DNA of 64,000 nt, from the NCBI GenBank assembly GCA_963675615.2, contig CAXXTD010000001.1, positions 1,488,001 through 1,552,000 of the forward strand, given 5' to 3'. The position numbers were made by a program, and so were the translations under genes. Positions 33,443 to 42,821 of the stretch are shown piece by piece (position 1 is the first letter of the stretch; each line of letters begins with the position of its first letter). Under the pieces are notes generated by a model. It was not told the origin of the DNA and ran no database searches. It saw only the letters and a list, made by a program, of their open reading frames with translations. Origin of the DNA: Desulforapulum sp963675615. Its GTDB lineage: Bacteria; Desulfobacterota; Desulfobacteria; Desulfobacterales; Desulfobacteraceae.

Positions 33443-36016
33443 ATGAACAAAACAAATATTCAAGACATCCTGCCCCTTGTGGAAATGCCCAGCCGTTACC
33501 TTGGCAATGAGTCCAATTCCGTCAAGAAAGACCTGTCAACCGTTGATCTCACCTTTGCCCTGGCCTTTCCGGATTTATATGAAATCGGCACCTCCCATTT
33601 TGGCATGCAGATCCTGTACACCATCCTGAATCAGGAGCCGAAGATTGCCGCAGAACGGGTCTTTACCCCGGCCCCGGACATGGAGGCCCTGCTGAGGGAT
33701 CAACAGGTCCCCCTTTGTTCCCTTGAATCCAGAAAGTCCCTGGACACCTTTGACATCATCGGCTTCAGCCTGCTCTACGAGCTTAATTTCACCAACATCC
33801 TCACCATGCTCGACCTGGCCCGGATCCCCTTTTACGCGGACCAGCGGCCCGACACCTTTCCCCTAGTCATTGCCGGCGGCCCCTGTGCCTTCAATCCCGA
33901 ACCCCTGGCCGATTTTTTTGACCTTTTTGTGATCGGTGACGGTGAGGAAGCCATTGTTGAGATTTCAAACAGGGTGATGGAATGGAAGACGGATCAAAAA
34001 AATTCTGTAGACGCACCAGGGGCCAAACAGGCGCTGCTCAAGCGCCTTGCAGCCATCCAGGGGGTCTATGTCCCCTCGTTTTACCGGGCAGACTTCAACG
34101 ACCAGGGGTTCCAGACCCTTGAACCCCTGTTTGCCGAGCATGCCACGGTCAAACGGGCCATCCTGTCCGACCTTGCAAAGGTCCCGTTTCCCACGGAACC
34201 CATTGTCCCGTTTGGAAAACCGGTCCACGACCGTTTACGGCTTGAAATTGCCCGGGGATGCTCCAGGGGCTGCCGGTTCTGCCAGGCCGGCATGATCTAC
34301 CGACCGGTCAGGGAAAGGTCGGTCCCGGACCTTGTGGAGATCACCCGGACAGCCATGGCCGCCACCGGCTACAGCGACGTCTCGCTCCTGTCTCTGAGCA
34401 CGGGGGACTACAGCGACCTTGCACGCCTCATGGAGGCCCTGCTTACCATTAATTCTGACCACTGCACAGCCATATCCCTGCCGTCCATCCGGGCGGGCCG
34501 GCTCACGCCCGAACTGATGAGAATCATCAAGCGGGTGAAAAAAACCGGGTTCACCATTGCACCCGAGGCCGGGACCCAGAGGCTCAGGGACGCCATCAAC
34601 AAAAACATCACCGAACAGGACATTGTCGAGACAGTGACCAATGCCTTTGACCTTGGATGGCGCATCATCAAGCTTTACTTCATGAACGGGCTGCCCACCG
34701 AAACCCAGGCGGATATCCAGGGAATCTGCGACCTGGCCTTGCGGCTTGCGGCCATCAAAGCCCCTGGCAAGGGCAAGACCCGGGGCAAGGCAAAGGCCAA
34801 CATCAACCTGAGCTTTGCCACATTTATTCCCAAGGCCCACACCCCTTTCCAGCGGTCGGCCCAGATTTCCACCCAGCAGTCCGTTGACAACCTCAACTTT
34901 CTCAAAAAGAACCTCCGGCATCCGGGTATCAACCTGAAATGGCAGAACCCTGAAATGAGTCTTTTAGAAGGGGTCTGGGCCAGGGGAGACCGGCGTCTGG
35001 GCCGGGTGCTCGTGGCAGCCTGGCAAAAGGGATGCCGTCTGGACGGATGGTCGGACAGGTTCAACTTTGACCTGTGGCAGGAGGCCTTTGTCGAAACCGG
35101 GGTTGACCCCGCCTTTTTCACCACACGGCAGCGATCTGCGGACGAACCCCTTCCCTGGGACCACATTGACTGCGGGGTATCGGCCCGGTTCATGGAAGAG
35201 GAATTTCAAAAGGCCCTGGCACCCGAAACCACGGCAGACTGCAGGGAGCACGGGTGCATGGGATGCGGCATCTGCGATTTTGAAACCATTGAACCCGTTG
35301 TCCACCCCAGCGCGGATTCATCAGCCGACGCACCCTCGCCAGATGTGCCCATGGCGCGGCCCGGAGACAGCATCAACCTTGCCAAGTACCGAGTTTTTTA
35401 CTCAAGGCTTGGCGACGCCCGCCACTTCGGCCACCTTGAGCTTGCCAAAATCATCCGCAGGGCCATCCGCAGGGCAGGCATAAAAGTGGCCTACTCCAAG
35501 GGATTCAACCCGAGCATGCGGCTGTCCTTTGACGATCCCCTGCCCATCGGCATGGAGAGCCAGGAGGAATTCTTCAACATCACCGCCGAAAACACCACAA
35601 CCCCGAGGCAGATTGTCACAGAGCTCAACAAGGTTCTGCCCACCACCCTCTCGATCACTGGATGCGCCCCCCTTGCCGCCATCCGGAACAGTCAAAAGGC
35701 CGGCGAAGCCACAACATACAGCATCCGACTCAACAGCGGTGCCTTTGACAGAAACGAAATTGACCAGTTCATGGCCCTGTCTGAATTCCAGGTGGAGAAA
35801 ACAAGTTTCAAGGGCAAAACACGCGCCTATGACCTTCGAAAGGTGACCCGCAGGATAGATTTTCTTGATTCATCACACATTGAAATGGTATTGATCAAGG
35901 ATGGGGACCGGACCATCCGACCAGCCGAAATTCTCACCACGGTCCTGGATCTGTCTGAAAAAGCTGTCCAGACGGCAACCATTGTGAAACTCAAACAGGG
36001 GAACTCCATATGCTGA
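33443..36016 (+). CDS. TIGR03960-type radical SAM protein fused to a DUF2344 domain
   Basis: An 857-residue two-part protein. An N-terminal B12-binding-like region (DLYEIGTSHFGMQILYTIL) leads into a radical SAM domain with CSRGCRFC near 273-280, then ISLPSIRAGRLTPELM and APEAGTQRLRDAINKNITE. A Cys cluster CREHGCMGCGIC lies near 603. The C-terminal quarter is DUF2344/TIGR03936 (YRVFYSRLGDARHFGHLEL, KGFNPSMRLSFDDPLPIGMES). The family is usually next to RNase E/G, as here, and sometimes also L21/L27 genes. An RNA-linked modification role is inferred from that context only; the substrate is unknown. Its stop overlaps the rng start. Confidence 0.92.
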   Translation: MNKTNIQDILPLVEMPSRYLGNESNSVKKDLSTVDLTFALAFPDLYEIGTSHFGMQILYTILNQEPKIAAERVFTPAPDMEALLRDQQVPLCSLESRKSLDTFDIIGFSLLYELNFTNILTMLDLARIPFYADQRPDTFPLVIAGGPCAFNPEPLADFFDLFVIGDGEEAIVEISNRVMEWKTDQKNSVDAPGAKQALLKRLAAIQGVYVPSFYRADFNDQGFQTLEPLFAEHATVKRAILSDLAKVPFPTEPIVPFGKPVHDRLRLEIARGCSRGCRFCQAGMIYRPVRERSVPDLVEITRTAMAATGYSDVSLLSLSTGDYSDLARLMEALLTINSDHCTAISLPSIRAGRLTPELMRIIKRVKKTGFTIAPEAGTQRLRDAINKNITEQDIVETVTNAFDLGWRIIKLYFMNGLPTETQADIQGICDLALRLAAIKAPGKGKTRGKAKANINLSFATFIPKAHTPFQRSAQISTQQSVDNLNFLKKNLRHPGINLKWQNPEMSLLEGVWARGDRRLGRVLVAAWQKGCRLDGWSDRFNFDLWQEAFVETGVDPAFFTTRQRSADEPLPWDHIDCGVSARFMEEEFQKALAPETTADCREHGCMGCGICDFETIEPVVHPSADSSADAPSPDVPMARPGDSINLAKYRVFYSRLGDARHFGHLELAKIIRRAIRRAGIKVAYSKGFNPSMRLSFDDPLPIGMESQEEFFNITAENTTTPRQIVTELNKVLPTTLSITGCAPLAAIRNSQKAGEATTYSIRLNSGAFDRNEIDQFMALSEFQVEKTSFKGKTRAYDLRKVTRRIDFLDSSHIEMVLIKDGDRTIRPAEILTTVLDLSEKAVQTATIVKLKQGNSIC

Positions 36017-37584
36017 AAGAGCTTGTTGTAAATGCCGCGGAACATGAAACCCGGGTCGCCCTCCTTGAAAACGGCACCATTGCCGAACTCTTCATCGAAC
36101 AGGATGACGAGTCCAACATCACGGGCAACATATACAAGGGAAAAATCCAGCGGGTGCTACCGGGAATGCAGGCGGCATTCGTGGACATCGGGCTTGCCCA
36201 GGCAGCCTTTCTGTATGTTGACGACATTTACGACGAGACCAGCCAGGAGCTTGCCCGTCGGTTTGAACAGGAAAATGACGCTGACCCCAACGATCCGGAC
36301 ACCAATGATACGGACATCAAGCCCGTGGACACCCCACCGGTTCCCATTGACTGGAAGCCATCGTTCTCCAACGAGGCCAGCATCGAAGACCTTGTGACCG
36401 AAGGCCAGGAGATCCTGGTGCAGATCTCAAAATCGCCCATCGGCACCAAGGGACCACGGGTGACGGCCCACATCTCCCTTCCCGGTCGATTCATGGTACT
36501 CATGCCCACGGTGGACCATGTGGGCATATCCAAGCGGATCACCGCAGATTCAGAACGGACAAGGCTCAAAGAGCTTTTGACCAGCGTTCGCCAGGACAAC
36601 TTCGGCTACATCTTCAGGACCGCAGCCCAGGGCATTGATGGGGAGCGCCTGAAAAAAGAGATCGCCTTTCTCACAAAAAGCTGGGAAAGCATCCAGAAAA
36701 AAAACAAGACCTCGGCTGCCCCGGCCCTGCTCTACCGGGATCTCACCGTAACCTTCAGGGCGGTCCGGGATCTTTTGACCGACGAGGCAGACAAGCTGAT
36801 CATTGACTCAAAGATCGGCTATGACAGCGTGCTGTCGTTCCTGGACAAACTCATGCCCGACCTGAACGTTTCCGTGGAACTCTACCAGGGCCGGGAACCC
36901 ATATTTGACGCCTACAACATCGAGGGGGACATTGCCCGGGCGTTAAAGAAAAAGGTGTGGCTCAAATCCGGAGGTTACATCATCATCGACCCCACCGAAG
37001 CCCTGGTGGCCATTGATGTCAACACGGGCCGGTATGTGGGCAAGCACAACTTTGACGAAACCATCCTCAAGACCAACCTTGAAGCGGTCAAGGAGATTGC
37101 CTACCAGATCCGGCTGAGAAACATCGGCGGCATTATCATCATCGACTTTATTGACATGAAAAAATCCCAGCACAAGGAAAAGGTGATGAACCTTCTCATC
37201 GAAACCCTGAAGCGGGACAAAGCCCAGACCAATGTGCTGCCGCTGAGCGAACTGGGCCTGGTTCAGATGACCCGGAAGCGGGTAAGAAAAAACCTCACCC
37301 GCACCCTTTGTGAACCCTGCTTCTACTGCGGCGGGGACGGCATGCTCCTGTCCAAGCGATCCATCTGCCACAAGATCCACCGGGATCTTTTGAGCGAGGC
37401 CAACGACATCATGGGCAGCATGTTCACCGTCAAGGTTCATCCGGAAATCGCCCAGATGTTCCATGGTGAGGAAGAGCACCTGATCATCTCCCTTGAGCGG
37501 GAGATCCGACGGCCCATCACCATCTACCCCGACCCCCAATACCACATTGAGGAGTACCACATTTTTGAGACCCTGGTAAAGTAA
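36010..37584 (+). CDS. rng: Ribonuclease G (RNase E/G family)
   Basis: A 524-residue endoribonuclease. The S1 RNA-binding domain (NIYKGKIQRVLPGMQAAFVDIG) has an acidic insert of about 35 residues rich in Asp between its strands. The 5'-sensor region follows with KGPRVTAHISLPGRFMVLMP. The catalytic Asp residues lie in AIDVNTGRYVG and GGIIIIDFIDM. The zinc-link region is CEPCFYCGG. The length matches RNase G, with no long RNase E scaffold tail. It processes 5S/16S rRNA and mRNA 5' ends. It overlaps the preceding radical SAM gene by seven bases. Confidence 0.94.
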   Translation: MLKELVVNAAEHETRVALLENGTIAELFIEQDDESNITGNIYKGKIQRVLPGMQAAFVDIGLAQAAFLYVDDIYDETSQELARRFEQENDADPNDPDTNDTDIKPVDTPPVPIDWKPSFSNEASIEDLVTEGQEILVQISKSPIGTKGPRVTAHISLPGRFMVLMPTVDHVGISKRITADSERTRLKELLTSVRQDNFGYIFRTAAQGIDGERLKKEIAFLTKSWESIQKKNKTSAAPALLYRDLTVTFRAVRDLLTDEADKLIIDSKIGYDSVLSFLDKLMPDLNVSVELYQGREPIFDAYNIEGDIARALKKKVWLKSGGYIIIDPTEALVAIDVNTGRYVGKHNFDETILKTNLEAVKEIAYQIRLRNIGGIIIIDFIDMKKSQHKEKVMNLLIETLKRDKAQTNVLPLSELGLVQMTRKRVRKNLTRTLCEPCFYCGGDGMLLSKRSICHKIHRDLLSEANDIMGSMFTVKVHPEIAQMFHGEEEHLIISLEREIRRPITIYPDPQYHIEEYHIFETLVK

Positions 37585-37622
37585 TCCATGGATCCAGACA
37601 TGCAACAATTGTCAATGAAATC

Positions 37623-37651
37623 TTGACACCTCTTGAATAATGCATTAAGAT
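37623..37651 (+). promoter_or_regulatory. Promoter for the rpmH operon
   Basis: A perfect TTGACA at 37623-37628, a 17-base spacer and TAAGAT at 37646-37651. It lies 86 bases before rpmH. Confidence 0.65.
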
Positions 37652-37677
37652 TTGATGTTTATTATGGCAGTTTAGTA

Positions 37678-37713
37678 CGGTGGAAAAACCGCCGATCGTT
37701 ATTTTGTTTTTTT
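37678..37713 (+). terminator. Short hairpin and T-rich run in the rpmH leader
   Basis: CGGTGG (37678-37683) pairs with CCGCCG (37689-37694) around AAAAA, with one G-U pair, followed by a T-rich run to 37713. It lies downstream of the rpmH promoter, so it is either a leaky terminator for rng transcripts or an attenuator in the rpmH leader. Confidence 0.45.
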
Positions 37714-37736
37714 AAACCTGTAAGGATTTATACCTC

Positions 37737-37871
37737 ATGAAAAGAACATTTCAGCCCAGCAAGATCAAACGCGCAAGAAGACACGGTTTCAGGAAAAGAA
37801 TGTCCACGGCAGCGGGCAGGCGTATTGTAAACAGCAGAAGAGCCAAGGGAAGAAAAAAGCTTACCGCTTAG
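37737..37871 (+). CDS. rpmH: 50S ribosomal protein L34
   Basis: A 44-residue, very basic protein beginning MKRTFQPSKIKRARRHGFR and ending GRKKLTA, matching L34 along its whole length. TAAGGA stands upstream of the ATG. It heads the conserved rpmH-rnpA-yidD-yidC-jag-mnmE order, often found near the replication origin in bacteria. I see no dnaA gene or DnaA-box cluster in the window. Confidence 0.97.
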   Translation: MKRTFQPSKIKRARRHGFRKRMSTAAGRRIVNSRRAKGRKKLTA

Positions 37872-37885
37872 AAAAGGCTTGAACA

Positions 37886-38239
37886 TTGGGCAGCTATTCG
37901 TTCCCTAAATCTGAACGGCTCTTGAAAAGGGCCGACTTTTTAAAATTATCCAGATCTGGAAGAAAAAAACAGACGCGGTATTTCATTGCAGCCATGCTCG
38001 GGTCAGAGACAGACACAACCCGCCTGGGCATTACTGTATCCAAAAGAGTGGGAAAAGCAGTCGAGAGAAACAGAATAAAGCGGATTGTCAGAGACTATTA
38101 CAGAATAAACCGAGACACGATCTCAGGAAACCGGGACATCAACATTATAGCAAGAAAATACGTGGCCTCCCTCACCAACCGGGAGGTTAGAGATGAACTT
38201 GGCAAACTCTTCAAAAAGATTGTGACGTCTGATGGTTAA
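37886..38239 (+). CDS. rnpA: Ribonuclease P protein component
   Basis: A 117-residue basic protein with the family signature in RLGITVSKRVGKAVERNRIKRIVRDYYR and an N terminus FPKSERLLKRADF. It binds the RNase P RNA to process tRNA 5' ends. The start is a TTG at 37886, 14 bases after rpmH; no ATG is available that keeps the N-terminal helix. The end overlaps yidD. Confidence 0.95.
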   Translation: MGSYSFPKSERLLKRADFLKLSRSGRKKQTRYFIAAMLGSETDTTRLGITVSKRVGKAVERNRIKRIVRDYYRINRDTISGNRDINIIARKYVASLTNREVRDELGKLFKKIVTSDG

Positions 38240-38444
38240 GCGGTCAATACTGTTGCTCATCAAGGTATACCAATACGTTCTTTCCCCCTTGACAGGGCCG
38301 AGATGCCGCTTCTATCCATCGTGTTCCCAATATGCATTTGAGGCTGTCATGACCCATGGCAGCCTTAAAGGCTCTTGTCTTGCAGTAAGGCGCATCTTAA
38401 AATGCCACCCGTTCCATCCCGGCGGTTATGACCCTGTTCCCTGA
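38232..38444 (+). CDS. yidD: Membrane protein insertion efficiency factor YidD
   Basis: A 70-residue YidD protein with the characteristic LIKVYQYVLSPLTGPRCRFY, PSCSQYAFEA, RILKCHPFHPGGYDPVP and three conserved cysteines. It assists YidC-dependent membrane insertion. Its start overlaps rnpA and yidC follows about 100 bases later. Confidence 0.96.
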   Translation: MVKRSILLLIKVYQYVLSPLTGPRCRFYPSCSQYAFEAVMTHGSLKGSCLAVRRILKCHPFHPGGYDPVP

Positions 38445-38546
38445 CCCGGTACCTCTGATGAACACCCTCTCTTGTTTTTTCCATTTAATCCATTTGATCT
38501 GGATTGAACAACATTTTATTCATCACATTCATCACTGGGAGACAAG

Positions 38547-40220
38547 ATGGACGAGCAGAAACGGCTATTCACTGCCATTATCCTATCAATCGTAGTAATT
38601 GTAGGGTGGAACTTTTTCTTTGTAGATTCAACACCGGTACCGGAAAAACCGGGCCAGGAGATCGTATCCGATGACCAGCCCATGGCCGGCAGGGACAACG
38701 CAACCGCCATTACCGATCCGGCACCGGCCCAGCAGATACAGACAGACCCCACACTCCCCCCTGCAGCGGTGATTCCGACTCGAAACGCAAGAACCATCCA
38801 TGTATCAAACCCGTTTTACAATATTACCATCTCAGAGAACGGCGCAAAGGTCAACAGCCTGACCCTGAACAACTATCGGGAAACGGTTGACCAGGACTCC
38901 CCGTTAAAGGAGATGGTCTCCCCAAACCTTTCCGGGGGCCTGTTTGGCGTCTCCCTTGACGGCAAAAGCATCCCGGGACTTGAAACGGCTCTGTTTACGG
39001 CCCAGACCCCGTCGGACCAGCTCAATCTGGACCAGGGGAAAAAAAGCCTTACCTTTTCCTGGACCTCGGCCCAGGGCATTGTTGTTGAAAAAATCTTTAC
39101 CTTTTCGGCAGACAGTTACCTCATCGGGTTTGACCTTGTGCTCAAAAACAACTCGGGCATGCCCATGAAAGACGCCCTCATGGTCGATATTCCCGGCATT
39201 ATTGATGAAAAAAATGCCCGGTTCTCGTTTGAGGGCCCCACCACGCTCATTAACGGAGCATTAGAAGAGATCAAAACCAAAAAGATCGCGGAAAAAGATA
39301 CCTACGAAGGACTTGTCCAGTGGGCGGGCTATACCGACCGCTACTTCATGTCCTGTTTGATTTCCCAGACCCCCACAGAGGCCAAGGTCAAACTGTCGTT
39401 TGACTCTCCCGTGGTAACCACCCGGTATGTTCAGTCCATGGAACGCCTTGACCCCGGCAAGCAGATCAGCTATTCATTCACCATCTTCATGGGTCCCAAG
39501 AGCCTTAATCTATTGAGCAATTATGGAAACAACCTCAAAAAAGCCATTAATTTCGGATGGTTCGACGTCCTGGCCAAACCCTGCCTCATGGGAATGAACC
39601 TCATCCACGGTATCATTCCCAACTACGGCATCGCCATCATGCTGCTGACCCTGCTCATCAAGCTGATCTTCTGGCCCCTTGGCACAAAGAGCTACCGCTC
39701 CATGAACGACATGAAAAAGCTCCAGCCGCTGATGATGGAGATGCGGGAAAAATACAAGAACGACAAGCAGCGCATGAACCAGGAAGTCATGGGGCTCTAC
39801 AAGACCTACAAGGTCAACCCCATGAGCGGCTGCCTGCCCATGATCGTCCAGATGCCCATCTTTTTTGCCCTGTACCGCATGCTGTACCAGGCCATTGAAC
39901 TGCGCCACGCACCGTTCATGGGATGGATCAACGACCTTTCAGCCCCGGACCGGCTCTTTCATTTTGACTTTGCCATTCCCTTTATGCAGGCACCCTACGG
40001 TATACCCGTACTGACCATCATCATGGGTGCAACCATGTTCCTCCAGCAGAAGATGTCTCCATCCACCGGCGATCCCACCCAGGCAAAAATGATGATGCTC
40101 ATGCCCCTGTTCATGACCTTCATCTTCATCAACTTTCCTGCCGGGCTTGTGCTTTACTGGCTTGTCAATAACGTGCTCTCGATCGGACAGCAGTATTACA
40201 TTCAAAAGAAATTTGCGTAA
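38547..40220 (+). CDS. yidC: Membrane protein insertase YidC
   Basis: A 557-residue Gram-negative type YidC. It has an N-terminal helix (FTAIILSIVVIVGWNFFF), a large periplasmic beta-domain to about residue 340, then five core helices containing GIAIMLLTLLIKLIFWPLG, MSGCLPMIVQMPIFFALYRM and FINFPAGLVLYWLVNNVLS. The positively charged hydrophilic groove residue lies within the conserved core. ATG 38547 has GGGAG upstream. Confidence 0.97.
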   Translation: MDEQKRLFTAIILSIVVIVGWNFFFVDSTPVPEKPGQEIVSDDQPMAGRDNATAITDPAPAQQIQTDPTLPPAAVIPTRNARTIHVSNPFYNITISENGAKVNSLTLNNYRETVDQDSPLKEMVSPNLSGGLFGVSLDGKSIPGLETALFTAQTPSDQLNLDQGKKSLTFSWTSAQGIVVEKIFTFSADSYLIGFDLVLKNNSGMPMKDALMVDIPGIIDEKNARFSFEGPTTLINGALEEIKTKKIAEKDTYEGLVQWAGYTDRYFMSCLISQTPTEAKVKLSFDSPVVTTRYVQSMERLDPGKQISYSFTIFMGPKSLNLLSNYGNNLKKAINFGWFDVLAKPCLMGMNLIHGIIPNYGIAIMLLTLLIKLIFWPLGTKSYRSMNDMKKLQPLMMEMREKYKNDKQRMNQEVMGLYKTYKVNPMSGCLPMIVQMPIFFALYRMLYQAIELRHAPFMGWINDLSAPDRLFHFDFAIPFMQAPYGIPVLTIIMGATMFLQQKMSPSTGDPTQAKMMMLMPLFMTFIFINFPAGLVLYWLVNNVLSIGQQYYIQKKFA

Positions 40221-40235
40221 CCCCTTGGAGGTACA

Positions 40236-40592
40236 ATGAAACAGACCCAGGAATTTGAAGGAAAAAATGTTGAACAGGCCATTGAGAATGCCTGCAAATC
40301 CTTGAATGTGACCAAGAAAAAATTATCCTATGACGTCATCTCCTCAGGCTCCACCGGTATCTTCGGCATCGTGGGTGTCAAAAAAGCCAAAATCCGCGTC
40401 ACCCTGCCGGACAAAAAAGGGGGCACCGGCGGTGGGGTTGGTTGGGATTCATTTGAAGGTGACGACCTTGAGGGCGTGATGTCCATTGTGGATGAAGCCT
40501 TTGGTGAAGCACACCCGCAGCACCGGCTGAAGCACCGGCCGAAAAGCCCAAGAGCCCCCCCCGGAAAAAACAGCAAAAGAACCGGCCTGTGA
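40236..40592 (+). CDS. Jag/KhpB N-terminal part, frame broken after residue ~90
   Basis: A 118-residue frame containing the Jag_N domain: MKQTQEFEGKNVEQAIENAC and SSGSTGIFGIVGVKKAKIRV. After VDEAFGEA near 40510 the frame reads HPQHRLKHRPKSPRA and stops at 40590-40592. In the -1 phase the same bases read an APAEAPAEKPK linker that continues into the KH and R3H part. So the protein is one Jag/KhpB RNA-binding protein divided between two frames. The phase -1 segment also contains A AAA AAC at 40565-40571, in the right phase for a -1 slip. Cause is unresolved: mutation, sequencing error, programmed slip, or coupled restart at GTG 40589. GGAGG precedes the ATG. Confidence 0.8.
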   Translation: MKQTQEFEGKNVEQAIENACKSLNVTKKKLSYDVISSGSTGIFGIVGVKKAKIRVTLPDKKGGTGGGVGWDSFEGDDLEGVMSIVDEAFGEAHPQHRLKHRPKSPRAPPGKNSKRTGL

Positions 40593-41416
40593 AAGCCGTT
40601 CCCGCGGAAGAAAAAGAACAAACGCAGCCCCAGCCAGAAAAAGAGGAACAGCCTCGGCCTGAAGCATCCGATGCTGCTGAAGCAGCTACGCCAGTCGAGG
40701 AACCGGTCCAGCCCCCTAAAAAGGCAAAAGCCCGCCCCCAGAAGCCCCGGAAACCCAAGCCGGCCAGGCCGGCCACGGAAGCGCTGCCCGAGGGAGCCTC
40801 CCAGGCGGAAGCGGATGAACCGGAAACCGATGACAACGATTTTAATGAAGATTTCGACGAGGAAATCGACGACCGGGACGAGGGGTATCCCCCGAAATAC
40901 AAGGATGAAATCCCGGTTGACGTGTCAGAAGCGGCGATCGCACTGGGCGTTGAGACCCTCCAGCGCATGGTTGATCTCATCACCAGTGATTCAAAAGTTG
41001 TTGCCTCCACCGACCAGGACCGGCTGCTGTTGAGGGTTGAAGGCGGCAATTCAGGTGTTCTCATCGGCAGAAGGGGCCAGACCCTCGAAGCCATGCAGTT
41101 CCTCACGGACAAGATCATCAACCGCAAAAGCGAATCCAGGGTAAGACTCAAGGTTGACATTGAAGGATATATGGAGACCCGCAAGGCCAATCTCCAGAGC
41201 CTTGCCCACAAAATGGCGGACAAGGCCAAAAAGACGGGAAAACCCGCGACCATCAACCAGATGACGGCCCAGGACCGGCGTATTGTTCACATTGCCCTCA
41301 AGGACGACACCCGGGTCAGAACCCAGAGCATGGGGGATGGCTATTACCGACGGCTGGTGATCTTCCCGAAGAAAGGGACCTTTAAGAAACGGCGGCCCCC
41401 CAGAAAACAGCCATGA
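40589..41416 (+). CDS. Jag/KhpB C-terminal part with KH and R3H domains
   Basis: A 275-residue frame that opens at a GTG overlapping the stop of the N-terminal part (GTGA). An acidic, Pro/Lys-rich linker of about 110 residues leads to a KH-like domain (GVLIGRRGQTLEAMQ) and an R3H domain (DRRIVHIALKDDTRVRT, MGDGYYRRLVIFPKK). Jag/KhpB binds RNA with KhpA and influences envelope growth in Gram-positive bacteria. Its place after yidC is typical. It should be one chain with the preceding frame; the ribosome site before the GTG is poor. It overlaps mnmE by four bases. Confidence 0.85.
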   Translation: MKAVPAEEKEQTQPQPEKEEQPRPEASDAAEAATPVEEPVQPPKKAKARPQKPRKPKPARPATEALPEGASQAEADEPETDDNDFNEDFDEEIDDRDEGYPPKYKDEIPVDVSEAAIALGVETLQRMVDLITSDSKVVASTDQDRLLLRVEGGNSGVLIGRRGQTLEAMQFLTDKIINRKSESRVRLKVDIEGYMETRKANLQSLAHKMADKAKKTGKPATINQMTAQDRRIVHIALKDDTRVRTQSMGDGYYRRLVIFPKKGTFKKRRPPRKQP

Positions 41417-42810
41417 CACCCGACACCATAGCCGCCATTGCGACCCCGCCGGGAAAGGGCGGGATCGGCATCATCAGAATATCGGGGCCGGAAGCTGTAG
41501 AACTTGTGTCACAGCTTTTCGGAACCACCCCGGGGGGCCCGTCACCAGATCTCACCCTGGTCTCCCACACCATGGTTCACGGCTATATTTTTGACATCAA
41601 GACCGGCCAGGTCATTGACGAGGTGCTCGTGGTGGCCATGCGGGCACCCCGGTCCTACACGGCCGAGGATGTGGTTGAAATCCAGGCCCATTCAGGCCCC
41701 CTGGCCATGGCCACCATACTTGACCAGGTGGTGTCCGCCGGCGCCAGGATTGCCGACCCCGGTGAGTTCACAAAACGCGCCTTTCTGAACGGCCGCATCG
41801 ACCTGACCCAGGCCGAAGCCGTGGCCGACATCATTGATGCCAGGACTGCAGGCGCCCTTAAAATTGCCGCTGCCCAGGGAACAGGGGAACTAAAGGATGC
41901 CATCCATGGGGCAAGGGAGCAGCTCATTGAACTCCTCGCCCTTCTGGAAGCCGCCATTGACTTTCCCGATGAAACCCAGGATCTGATTCCCAGGGATCAG
42001 GGGCGTGACCGGGTACGCCAGGTGCTGACGGCCTGCAAAAAATTCATCCAGACCTACGAGGCGGCCCACTTTCTGAGAGACGGCATCAAGCTGGCCATCT
42101 GCGGACCGCCCAACGTGGGAAAATCGAGTCTCATGAACCGGCTTCTTCAAAAAGAGCGGTCCATTGTCACGGAGCTTCCCGGAACCACCCGGGATCTCAT
42201 TGAAGAACCCCTCAACATCAGCGGGATCACCTTTCTTGTATCGGACACGGCAGGCATGCACCAGACCGATGACCTGGTGGAAAGAATCGGCATTGAACGG
42301 GCCAGAAAGCACATTGCCGCCTCGGACCTGATTCTTTTCATGAAGGGTGCAGACAAGGAGATTTCCGAAAGTGAACTCCAGGCCATTCTTCCCAGGGATA
42401 AAAAGGTGATCCTGGTCATCAACAAGATCGATCTGGTGGATGAAAAAACAGCCGGCAGTGCCGGTGGCGGTAAACCCCTTCCCCCGACCCTTGCCCCGCT
42501 TCCCCAGGTAAGAATTTCCGCACTTAAGAACACGGGGATTGATCATCTTCGCAGGACCATCACCCGACTCTCCATGGAAAACATGGGCGATACCTCCTCG
42601 GTGGTGCCCAACCTGAGACACAGAAAGGCCCTTGAACAGGCCATCAAAAGCCTGAAAACCGCAGAAGCAGGCTTTTTGAACCGCCAGGATGAAGAGACCC
42701 TCGCCCTTGACATCAGAAGGGCTGCCGATCTCCTGGGTGAGATCACCGGCAACACTGCGGGCATCGACATCCTTGACACCATCTTCAGCAACTTCTGCAT
42801 AGGAAAATAG
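41413..42810 (+). CDS. mnmE: tRNA uridine-5-carboxymethylaminomethyl GTPase MnmE
   Basis: A 465-residue GTPase. The N-terminal folate-binding domain has IAAIATPPGKGGIGIIRISG, and a helical domain follows. The inserted G domain has GPPNVGKSSLMN (G1), GTTRDLIEE (G2), DTAGMH (G3) and NKID (G4). The C terminus is CIGK. With MnmG it modifies the wobble uridine of several tRNAs. Its start overlaps the jag stop as ATGA. Confidence 0.97.
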   Translation: MTPDTIAAIATPPGKGGIGIIRISGPEAVELVSQLFGTTPGGPSPDLTLVSHTMVHGYIFDIKTGQVIDEVLVVAMRAPRSYTAEDVVEIQAHSGPLAMATILDQVVSAGARIADPGEFTKRAFLNGRIDLTQAEAVADIIDARTAGALKIAAAQGTGELKDAIHGAREQLIELLALLEAAIDFPDETQDLIPRDQGRDRVRQVLTACKKFIQTYEAAHFLRDGIKLAICGPPNVGKSSLMNRLLQKERSIVTELPGTTRDLIEEPLNISGITFLVSDTAGMHQTDDLVERIGIERARKHIAASDLILFMKGADKEISESELQAILPRDKKVILVINKIDLVDEKTAGSAGGGKPLPPTLAPLPQVRISALKNTGIDHLRRTITRLSMENMGDTSSVVPNLRHRKALEQAIKSLKTAEAGFLNRQDEETLALDIRRAADLLGEITGNTAGIDILDTIFSNFCIGK

Positions 42811-42821
42811 AGGAACATACC

